Positions 8,803 to 15,652 of a stretch of 32,719 nucleotides of DNA are shown here, piece by piece (position 1 is the stretch's first letter; every line of letters starts with the position of its first letter). Position numbers and translations under genes: made by a program. The notes under the pieces are model-generated. The model ran no database searches. It was not told the DNA's origin and saw nothing but the letters and a program-made list of their open reading frames with translations. Location of the stretch: the NCBI GenBank assembly GCA_026398065.1, contig JAPLTR010000850.1, forward strand, positions 1-32,719. Direction: 5' to 3'. The stretch comes from Verrucomicrobiota bacterium (GTDB lineage Bacteria; Verrucomicrobiota; Verrucomicrobiia; Opitutales; Opitutaceae).

Positions 8803-11460
8803 CTAGCCGAGCAGCGCGCGCAGCTTTACCTCCAGCGCCTCGCGAGTGAAGGGTTTTTGCAGGAAGGCGAGGGGGCTGCGGGCGTCGGCCAGGCGGCGGA
8901 GCAGGTCGCCCTCGTTGTAGCCGCTGATCAGGAGGACGCGCACTTCGGGTCGGAGCCGGCGGAGGGCGACGAGGGTCTCCTCGCCGGACAGGCCGGGCAT
9001 CAGCACGTCCAAAATGACGATGGACCAGCCCGCCGGGTCGGCGCGAAAGAGGTCCAGGCCCGTCTGACCGTCGGTCGCGGCCTGCGCCGACAGGCCGAAG
9101 GTCGTGAGCATGGCCGTCGTGACGGTCCGCACGGGCTCCTCGTCCTCGATGACGAGGGCGCGGCCGGGGTGGCGCCAGGAGCCGCCGGGGCGGTCGCCAC
9201 CCTCAGGTCGAGCCGGAGCGGAGCCGGCGGGAGTCGGGGGCAGGATCAGCCGGAAGCGGGAGCCGCGCTCCGGTTCGCTTTCCACGAGGAGGGCGCCCTG
9301 ATGGCCCCGCACAATGCCGAGCACGGCGGCGAGGCCGAGGCCGCGGCCGGCGAATTTCGTGGTGTAAAACGGGTCGAAGATTTTCGCCACCACCTCGGCG
9401 GACATGCCGCAGCCATTGTCGCGCACTTCCAGGAAAACATAGTCACCCTCCGGGAGGTCGGCGCCGGTCGCGCAGGACCGGAGCACGGCCCGGTCGGCGC
9501 GCATGACCCCGGTGGTGAGCACGATCTCCCCGTTTTTTCCGCCGGTGGCGTCCGCGGCGTTGAGCACGAGGTTCATCACGATCTGCCGGAGCTGGGTGGC
9601 GTCGGCGAGGACGGTGGGCAGCGAGGGGGCGAGGTCGAAGCGGAGGGCGGCCTTGCGGGCGATGGAGACCTCGAGGAGCGGGACGAGATTGGAGGCGAGG
9701 GCGCCGAGATCGACGGGCTCGACCACGAAGCGACCCTTGCCCGCGTAGGCGAGCATCTGGCGGCAGAGCTCGGCCGCGCGCAGCGACGAGGTCTCGATGG
9801 CGCGGAGCTGCGGATCCACTGCCGAGCCGGCCGGGAGCAGGAGGCGCACGAGGTTGGCGTTGCCGAGGATGCCGGTCAGGAGGTTGTTGAAATCGTGCGC
9901 GATGCCGCCGGCGAGGACGCCGAGGCTCTCCAGCTTCTGGCCCTCGAGCAGTTTCCGTTCGAGTGCGATGCGCTCCTGTTCGGCGTGTTTCTGCGCGGTG
10001 ATGTCGATCGCGAGGCCCTCGACCACGGGAATGCCGTCCTGGCTCCGGCCGGTGGGGTGGCCGCGGGACAGCACCCATTTTTCGGTGCCGTCGCGGGCCC
10101 GGACGCGGTATTCGAGTTCCACCGGCCGGCCGGCGGCCATCCGTTCGCGGGTGTGCTGGCGCACCCGGGCCAGATCGTCGGGATGGATGAGGTCGCGCAG
10201 ATGCACCCGGCCGAGGACAAAGTCATCCGGCGGATAGCCGAGCAGGGCGAGCGATCCGGCGCTCACGTAGGAAACCGTGAAACCCGACTGGTACACGCCG
10301 CGGTAGGCCATGCCGGGAAGCGAGGCGAGAAAACTGTCCAGCTCGCGCCGGCTTTCGGTGAGCTCGGCGGTGCGCTCGGCGACGGTGCGGGCGATCACCT
10401 CCGTCTGGCGGCCCAGGGTGTGGACCAGGCCGGCGACCAGTCCGGTCATCAGCAAAATGCCGGCGGAGCGCACCCACGGCACGACGAGGGCCTGTTCGCC
10501 CAGCCACTGCGGGGTGGGGCGGTAGACCACCCGCCAGTCCCGCCCGCCGATCGGCAGCGGGAACTCGCGATACAGCCCGGCCCGGAACTCCCCATCCGAC
10601 GGCACCGGTCCCGGGGCCGGCTGGCCGGACCGGGCGCCGGCCGGGCGGTAGTAGAGCAGCCGTCTCGCCGGGTCGGTCTCGGATGTATCCACAAACATCA
10701 TATCGAGGTCGGTTTCGGACTGCCGCGACAGCACCGCCTCGAAAATCTGACGGGTGCGGAGGACGGCCTGCACGAAACCGAGAAAGGCGCCGGGCTCGAC
10801 CGAGGCCTCGGAGCGGCGGAAAACGGGCCAGGCCATGACGAAGGCCCAGGATTCGTCCTCTCCCTGGACCAGGCGGATCTGGCCCGTGACCATCATCTGG
10901 CGCTCCACGCGGGCGCGCTCGAGGATGTCCCGGGTGGGGCCGGTCTGCAGGTCGTAGCCCCAGGCCCGCTCGTTGCCGGGGACCGGATGCACGTAGACGA
11001 TCGGATAGTAAAAGGGCCGGTCCCCCGCCCGCACCAGCTGCCCGTCGGGGGCCAGTTCCTTGAACTCAAACGGCTGGCCGTAGGCCTTGCCGGTGGCCTC
11101 CTCGGTTTCCGCGCGGTCCTCGCGCGGGACAAACGGCACCCATTCCAGGGCCTGCAGGCCGTCATAGCTGCCCTCCAACCACCGGGTGGTGCGCACGAAC
11201 GTGTTGCGGGGCACGCGGCTTTCGACCGAGAACATCGTCCGCAGCGTGAAGAGCAGATCCTGATAGCGGCCCAGTTGCTCGGCGGTGACGGAGTGACGGA
11301 CGGCGGCCTGGCGGGCAAAGGCCGTTTCGGCCCGCTCGTGTTCGCGGGCGCGCGCGTCGCGATAGGTGAGGGCGCTCAAGACCGCCCCGACCACTACGAC
11401 GACCACGGTGAGCGTGGCGGGGCGACGAAAGAAGGGCGTGGGTTGGCGCGGGGCGTCCAT
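8803..11460 (-). CDS. Hybrid sensor histidine kinase: CHASE, PAS, HisKA, HATPase, receiver
   Basis: An 885-residue paralogue of the following kinase. TM1 is at about 15-33, the CHASE sensor at about 60-310, TM2 at about 327-348, and a single PAS domain at about 370-490. The phosphoacceptor is His522 in G-G-I-A-H-D-F-N-N. The N-box M-N-L-V-L-N-A-A-D (about 629-637), D-N-G-C-G (681-685) and G-R-G-L-G-L of the ATPase are present. The receiver (about 767-884) has Glu772/Asp773, acceptor Asp818, Ser846 and Lys869. The ATG chosen gives a short cytoplasmic tail before TM1; the frame could extend about 34 residues, but that part has no membrane-protein logic. It is probably the first gene of a kinase-kinase-MmcQ transcript. 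The periplasmic halves of the two kinases differ much more than the catalytic halves, suggesting different ligands. Confidence 0.92.
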   Translation of the reverse strand: MDAPRQPTPFFRRPATLTVVVVVVGAVLSALTYRDARAREHERAETAFARQAAVRHSVTAEQLGRYQDLLFTLRTMFSVESRVPRNTFVRTTRWLEGSYDGLQALEWVPFVPREDRAETEEATGKAYGQPFEFKELAPDGQLVRAGDRPFYYPIVYVHPVPGNERAWGYDLQTGPTRDILERARVERQMMVTGQIRLVQGEDESWAFVMAWPVFRRSEASVEPGAFLGFVQAVLRTRQIFEAVLSRQSETDLDMMFVDTSETDPARRLLYYRPAGARSGQPAPGPVPSDGEFRAGLYREFPLPIGGRDWRVVYRPTPQWLGEQALVVPWVRSAGILLMTGLVAGLVHTLGRQTEVIARTVAERTAELTESRRELDSFLASLPGMAYRGVYQSGFTVSYVSAGSLALLGYPPDDFVLGRVHLRDLIHPDDLARVRQHTRERMAAGRPVELEYRVRARDGTEKWVLSRGHPTGRSQDGIPVVEGLAIDITAQKHAEQERIALERKLLEGQKLESLGVLAGGIAHDFNNLLTGILGNANLVRLLLPAGSAVDPQLRAIETSSLRAAELCRQMLAYAGKGRFVVEPVDLGALASNLVPLLEVSIARKAALRFDLAPSLPTVLADATQLRQIVMNLVLNAADATGGKNGEIVLTTGVMRADRAVLRSCATGADLPEGDYVFLEVRDNGCGMSAEVVAKIFDPFYTTKFAGRGLGLAAVLGIVRGHQGALLVESEPERGSRFRLILPPTPAGSAPARPEGGDRPGGSWRHPGRALVIEDEEPVRTVTTAMLTTFGLSAQAATDGQTGLDLFRADPAGWSIVILDVLMPGLSGEETLVALRRLRPEVRVLLISGYNEGDLLRRLADARSPLAFLQKPFTREALEVKLRALLG

Positions 11461-11552
11461 TGAACGGGTGGCCAAGGATGCGGTGCGCCTGTCCGCGGGC
11501 AATTGTTTCCGCCTGAGGGAATTCCTGACATTCGTTAGGTACAAAATGCAAG

Positions 11553-11578
11553 CGACCGGCACCTTGCGGTGCCGGTCG
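11553..11578 (-). terminator. 11-bp hairpin between glyA and the kinase genes
   Basis: CGACCGGCACC (11553-11563) and GGTGCCGGTCG (11568-11578) form a perfect 11-bp stem with a TTGC loop, 35 bases downstream of the glyA stop. On the transcribed minus strand the stem is followed by CTTGCATTTTG, a weak T-rich run, so this is a plausible terminator separating glyA from the kinase operon. Confidence 0.6.
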
Positions 11579-11613
11579 TCAGTCGAAACTGCGCCGCTGG
11601 CCGCGTGGCGCGA

Positions 11614-12879
11614 TCAGAGCACGTAGGGCAGCGGGTGGCGCGCCGTGATGGCGGCGACGCGCTTTTTCACCCCGTCGATCGCGGCGGCCTCACCGGGCGT
11701 GCCGATGGCGGCGAGCACGGTGTCGATGCAGCCGGCGACCTCGGCCATCTCGGACTCGACGAAGCCACGCGTGGTGATCGCGGGCGTGCCGAGGCGGATG
11801 CCGGAGGCCTGGAAGGGCGAGCGGGTCTCGAAGGGCACCGTGTTCTTGTTGCACGTGATGTGCGCGCGATCGAGGGTCTCCTGGGCGACCTTGGCGGTGA
11901 GCTCAGGGAACTTGGTGCGGAGATCGACGAGGAAGAGGTGGTTGTCCGTGCCGCCGGAGACGATCTTGTAGCCCATCGCGGTGAAGGCGGCGGCGAAGGC
12001 GCGGCTGTTCTTCACGATCTGCTCGGCGTAGGTCTTGAACTCGGGCTTGAGGCACTCGCCGAAGCACACGGCCTTGGCGGCGATCACGTGCATGAGGGGG
12101 CCGCCCTGGTTGCCGGGGAACACGGCGGAGTCGAGGGCCTTGGCGTGGGCGGCCTTCGCGAGAATCAGGCCGCCGCGTGGGCCGCGCAGGGTCTTGTGCG
12201 TGGTGGTGGTGACGAAATCGGCGTGCGGCACCGGCGAGGGATGGACGCCCGCGGCGACGAGGCCGGCGATGTGGGCGATGTCGGCGAAGAGATAAGCGCC
12301 GACGGAGCGGGCGATCTCGCCCATGCGGGCGAAGTCGATCACGCGGGAGTAGGCGCTGGCGCCCACGGTGATCATCTTGGGCTTCTCGCGCTGGGCGACG
12401 GCGGCGAGCTCGTCGTAGTCGATCAGGCCGTTGTCCTCGCGGACGCCGTACTGGACGAACTGATACAGCTTGCCGGCGAAATTGGCGGGGTTGCCGTGGG
12501 TGAGGTGGCCGCCGTGGCTGAGGTTCATGCCGAGGACCTTGTCGCCGGGGACGAGGACGGCGGCGTAGACGGCCGCATTGGCCTGGGAGCCGGAGTGGGG
12601 CTGGACATTGGCGTACTCGGCGCCGAACAGCTTCATCGCCCGCTCGATGGCGAGGACCTCGACCTTGTCGACGAACTCGCAGCCGCCGTACCAGCGCTTG
12701 GCCGGATAGCCCTCGGCGTACTTGTTGGTCAGCACGCTGCCCTGCGCCTGCATGACGGCGGGATAGGTGAAGTTTTCCGAGGCGATGAGCTCGATGTGGC
12801 TCTGCTGGCGGGCGAACTCGGCGGAGATGGCCGAGAACACTTCGGGATCGAGGGACGGAAGCGGCGTGGAGTTGAGCAT
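11614..12879 (-). CDS. glyA: Serine hydroxymethyltransferase
   Basis: A 421-residue PLP enzyme that interconverts serine plus tetrahydrofolate with glycine plus 5,10-methylene-THF in the cytoplasm. Diagnostic features are [10 protein letters not shown] near residue 28-37, the N-K-Y-A-E-G-Y-P segment (52-59), H-S-G-S-Q-A-N (95-101), and the PLP lysine Lys229 in [14 protein letters not shown]. Length matches bacterial GlyA. The ATG chosen is at the family's usual N-terminus; a further 19 upstream codons are open but not conserved in style. It is probably the last gene of purD-(secreted protein)-phosphatase-glyA, with 96-base gaps between the last members. GlyA supplies the glycine that PurD uses. 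Confidence 0.97.
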   Translation of the reverse strand: MLNSTPLPSLDPEVFSAISAEFARQQSHIELIASENFTYPAVMQAQGSVLTNKYAEGYPAKRWYGGCEFVDKVEVLAIERAMKLFGAEYANVQPHSGSQANAAVYAAVLVPGDKVLGMNLSHGGHLTHGNPANFAGKLYQFVQYGVREDNGLIDYDELAAVAQREKPKMITVGASAYSRVIDFARMGEIARSVGAYLFADIAHIAGLVAAGVHPSPVPHADFVTTTTHKTLRGPRGGLILAKAAHAKALDSAVFPGNQGGPLMHVIAAKAVCFGECLKPEFKTYAEQIVKNSRAFAAAFTAMGYKIVSGGTDNHLFLVDLRTKFPELTAKVAQETLDRAHITCNKNTVPFETRSPFQASGIRLGTPAITTRGFVESEMAEVAGCIDTVLAAIGTPGEAAAIDGVKKRVAAITARHPLPYVL

Positions 12880-12975
12880 GGTGGCGTACGAGGGAGGGAG
12901 CGTGGCGTGAAAACGGAAGGCGACACGCTCACGCAACCGCGGGCGGACGCAAAGAATTTTTTTTCCGCCCGGCGA

Positions 12976-13464
12976 TCAGGCCCGCGGGGGAATCTGCGTC
13001 TTAAGGTATTCCAGCAAACTCGGGATGGCCTCAACCATCTCGTCGCGGGTGGACTCGTAGAGCTTGAGGGGGCCGCCAAACGGGTCGCCGATCTCCTTGT
13101 CCCCGCGCTGGGGCATGAATTCGCGAAAGAGATGGAGGCGTTTTGGCATCCGCTCGGCCTGCAGCTGGATCATCGCGCGGTGCGACTCGGTCATGCCCAG
13201 GACCAGAAAGGCGCGGTCGAGCATCTCCTGGGTCAGCGCGGTGCTTTTGTGGCCGGCGATGTCGAGGCCGACCTTCTTCAGGGCAATGACGGAGTTTTCG
13301 GACACGGTGTCGCCGTTGCGGGCCGCGACGCCGGCCGAGATCACGTTGAGCGAGCGCAGGGGCTCGGGCTGGGCCGCGAGGGCGTGCTTCAGGAGGGCCG
13401 CGGCCATCGGGCTGCGGCAGATATTGGCCGTGCAAACGACAATGATGGGTCCGGGCGCGGGCAT
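12976..13464 (-). CDS. Low-molecular-weight protein tyrosine phosphatase family
   Basis: A 162-residue cytoplasmic LMW-PTP. The P-loop C11-T-A-N-I-C-R17-S holds the nucleophile Cys and the phosphate-binding Arg (C-x5-R), and Asp127 in D-P-F-G is the general acid. The protein-arginine phosphatase YwlE has Thr after the P-loop Asn where tyrosine phosphatases have Ile; here the residue is Ile15, which favours phosphotyrosine (inference from family knowledge). The ATG places the P-loop 10 residues from the N-terminus, as usual. Upstream and downstream gaps are both 96 bases, so membership in one transcript with glyA is plausible but not certain. In other bacteria such enzymes often oppose BY-kinases of polysaccharide export; none is present here. 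Confidence 0.9.
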   Translation of the reverse strand: MPAPGPIIVVCTANICRSPMAAALLKHALAAQPEPLRSLNVISAGVAARNGDTVSENSVIALKKVGLDIAGHKSTALTQEMLDRAFLVLGMTESHRAMIQLQAERMPKRLHLFREFMPQRGDKEIGDPFGGPLKLYESTRDEMVEAIPSLLEYLKTQIPPRA

Positions 13465-13536
13465 GGAATCGAGAGGGGAAGGGACACGGTTTCCGGCGAA
13501 AGGCAAAGCCGGAGTAATCCGGGGCTTTATGGCAAT

Positions 13537-13554
13537 CGGCCCGGGAGGGGGCCG
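13537..13554 (-). terminator. 6-bp hairpin downstream of the small secreted-protein gene
   Basis: CGGCCC (13537-13542) and GGGCCG (13549-13554) pair around a GGGAGG loop, six bases past the stop codon at 13561. No T-tract follows on the minus strand. It is another member of the stop-adjacent hairpin pattern in this window. Confidence 0.35.
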
Positions 13555-13560
13555 GCTTGA

Positions 13561-14223
13561 TCAGATTTTCTTCAGGGCCTTGAGCGAGCGGTGGAGCTGG
13601 ACGGCGCGCTGGAGGGCGGAGTCGATCAGCGGGGCGGGGGCCTTGGGCGGGACGGGTTTCTCAGTGGCGGGGGCGTCCTCGGTCCCGTCGTCGGCGGGAG
13701 TCCGGGCGGGATCCGGCTGTCCGTGGTGGTCCTGGGCCAGGCGGGCCTCGTCGTTGCGGGTCTTCTCCGGGGTGTCATTGAGGAGCGACTCGACCGGAGT
13801 GCCGGCGGCGAGCGCGCCATAGGCGCGGCGCTCGTCGACGGAGGCGATCTTCAGCTCGAGGTCCGGAGTGAGGCCGGGCGAGGCGGAGCCGATCACGATG
13901 AGGCCGGCGAACGGCAGGCGGTCGGCCACCGGAGCGAGGAGCGCCGCGGACGTGTCGGCATTGACGAGCAGGAAGACCGGCGTGCGCACGGCGGCATGGA
14001 ACTTCAGCCAGGCCAGCAGGGCGGTGCCGGCGGCGGTATCGCCCTCGGCGTAGCGCAGGTCGAGCACGCACGGTTGCTTCCGGTCGGCTTCTCCGGTCGG
14101 GAGATCGGCCGGGACCGTGGCGGCGCGATGGTAGGCGAGGCCCTGGCTGAGGTCGCGGGTGAGGGGCGCGGCGTGGGCCGAAAGAAAGAGAACGAGAAAT
14201 AGGAAAGAGAAAGACGACTTCAT
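13561..14223 (-). CDS. Secreted protein of unknown function with faint S41-protease-like pattern
   Basis: A 220-residue predicted periplasmic protein; I do not recognise a named family. Residues 1-18 are a clear signal peptide ending A-H-A. Residues about 50-125 follow the strand order of S41/ClpP-like folds: V-L-D-L-R at 53-57, then P-V-F-L-L-V-N-A-D-T-S-A-A (82-94), then I-V-I-G-S-A-S-P-G (109-117). The catalytic Ser of S41 proteases would fall in the middle motif and seems replaced by Ala, so any relation would be to an inactive form. The tail (about 150-200) is acidic and Pro-rich, ending in a basic helix. The ATG overlaps the purD stop (ATGA), so translation is coupled to purD. Function unknown. 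Confidence 0.7.
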   Translation of the reverse strand: MKSSFSFLFLVLFLSAHAAPLTRDLSQGLAYHRAATVPADLPTGEADRKQPCVLDLRYAEGDTAAGTALLAWLKFHAAVRTPVFLLVNADTSAALLAPVADRLPFAGLIVIGSASPGLTPDLELKIASVDERRAYGALAAGTPVESLLNDTPEKTRNDEARLAQDHHGQPDPARTPADDGTEDAPATEKPVPPKAPAPLIDSALQRAVQLHRSLKALKKI

Positions 14224-15518
14224 CGGCGGTTGAGCTGGCGGGCGCCGATGTCGCGGCGAAAGTATTTGGACGTGCACTCGATGGCTTCGCAGGTGGCGTA
14301 GGCGTTGGCGGCGGCGGCCTGGAGCGTGGGTGCGAGGGCCGTGGCCCCCAGCACGCGCCCGCCGTTGGTCACGATCTGACCGGCGGCATTCCGGGCGGTG
14401 CCCGCGTGATAGACGAACGTGCCGGGGGGCAGGGCCTGCGCGGCGGGAAAGGTGATGACGTCGCCCTTCGGATACGCGTCAGGATAGCCGCGGGCGGCGA
14501 TGACGACGCACACGGCGTAGTCCGGTTTCACGGCGAGCGGGAAACCGGCGAGCCGGCCGCAGGCGGCGGCCCAGAGGAGGGCGAGGAGATCGGTGGCGAG
14601 GCGCGGGAGGACGACCTGGGTCTCGGGATCGCCGAAGCGGGTGTTGTACTCGATCACGCTCGGGCCCGCGGGCGTGAGCATGATGCCGATGAAGAGCGTG
14701 CCGCAAAACGCGATGCCCTCGTCGGCGATGGCGTTGACGGAGGGGCGGACGATCTCGTTTTCGATGCGGGCGAGGAGGGCGGGCGTGACGACCTCGGCGG
14801 GCGAATAGGTGCCCATGCCGCCGGTGTTGGGTCCGGTATCGCCATCGCCGATCCGCTTGTGGTCCTGCGATGTCGGCAGGATCACGTAGTCGCGGCCCGA
14901 TACAACCACGAGGATGGAGGTCTCCTCGCCGAAGAGGCAGTCCTCGACGAGGAGCTGGCGGCCGGCGGAACCAAATTTGCCGCCATCGAGCATGTCGCGC
15001 ACCGCGGCCTCGGCCTCGGGGAGGGACTGGGCGACGATCACGCCCTTGCCCGCGGCGAGACCGTCGGCCTTGACCACGATGGGGATCGAGCGCGTGCGCA
15101 GATACGCCAGCGCCGGGGCGACCTCGCTGAAAAACGCGGCGGGGGCGGTCGGGATGCGGTGCTTGAGCAGGATCTGTTTCGTGAAAATCTTGGAGGCCTC
15201 GAGGCGGGCGCCGTCGGCCTTGGGGCCGTAAACGGGGATGCCGGCCTCCTGGAGGCGGTCGGCGAGGCCCAGCGAGAGGGGTACCTCGGGCCCGACCACG
15301 ACGAACTCGATCTTTTCGCGCTGTGCGAGGGCCACGAGCCCGGGGACATCGTCGGCGGCGACGGGGGCGCAGGCCGTGTCGAGGGCGATGCCGGCATTGC
15401 CGGGGGCGCAGAGGACGCGGGGTTGCGCCGGCGACGCGAGGAGCGCGCGGACGAGGGCATGTTCGCGCCCGCCGGAACCGACGACGAGAACGGAGCGAGG
15501 AAGTGCGGTGGAAGCCAC
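14220..15518 (-). CDS. purD: Phosphoribosylamine-glycine ligase (GAR synthetase)
   Basis: A 432-residue ATP-grasp enzyme that joins phosphoribosylamine and glycine to GAR, the second step of purine synthesis. Diagnostic motifs are G-S-G-G-R-E-H-A-L near residue 14-22, V-V-G-P-E-V-P-L, the ATP-grasp V-V-K-A-D-G-L-A-A-G-K-G-V, G-P-N-T-G-G-M-G-T-Y-S-P, and the metal-binding segment E-Y-N-T-R-F-G-D-P-E. Two in-frame GTG starts exist, 15530 and 15518; the second gives Met-Ala-Ser-Thr and a length nearer to the family (about 430), so it was chosen, with modest certainty. It begins the minus-strand block and is divergent from the permease gene, with a palindromic operator-like site in the shared 134-base spacer. 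The last four bases overlap the start of a secreted-protein gene. Confidence 0.95.
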   Translation of the reverse strand: MASTALPRSVLVVGSGGREHALVRALLASPAQPRVLCAPGNAGIALDTACAPVAADDVPGLVALAQREKIEFVVVGPEVPLSLGLADRLQEAGIPVYGPKADGARLEASKIFTKQILLKHRIPTAPAAFFSEVAPALAYLRTRSIPIVVKADGLAAGKGVIVAQSLPEAEAAVRDMLDGGKFGSAGRQLLVEDCLFGEETSILVVVSGRDYVILPTSQDHKRIGDGDTGPNTGGMGTYSPAEVVTPALLARIENEIVRPSVNAIADEGIAFCGTLFIGIMLTPAGPSVIEYNTRFGDPETQVVLPRLATDLLALLWAAACGRLAGFPLAVKPDYAVCVVIAARGYPDAYPKGDVITFPAAQALPPGTFVYHAGTARNAAGQIVTNGGRVLGATALAPTLQAAAANAYATCEAIECTSKYFRRDIGARQLNRR

Positions 15519-15602
15519 GTCGCGAAACACTCAGAGCCGCGCGCGCGTGGCAAGGCCCGGTTGCAGGGTCCGGTCGCGCGACCCTTTTCGGCCCAATGCC
15601 CA

Positions 15603-15623
15603 TTTTCACTTATTAAGTGAAAA
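15603..15623. promoter_or_regulatory. 21-bp perfect palindrome, candidate operator
   Basis: TTTTCACTTA (15603-15612) and TAAGTGAAAA (15614-15623) are perfect inverted halves around a single central T. The AT-rich site stands out in a region that is otherwise about two-thirds GC. It lies between divergent purD and the permease gene, with its centre 40 bases before the permease ATG. A one-base centre is poor for an RNA hairpin and typical of a dimeric repressor site. I cannot name the regulator. Confidence 0.55.
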
Positions 15624-15652
15624 AGCGGGCGGGTTGCGGGTACTACTACCTA

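Noticed and set aside
8557-11463. Very long open frame (968 codons) antisense to the upstream hybrid kinase
   Set aside because: Its translation is low-complexity Gly/Ala/Glu/Arg-rich with no recognisable domain, while the minus strand encodes a complete kinase with all catalytic motifs. High GC leaves few stops on the opposite strand.
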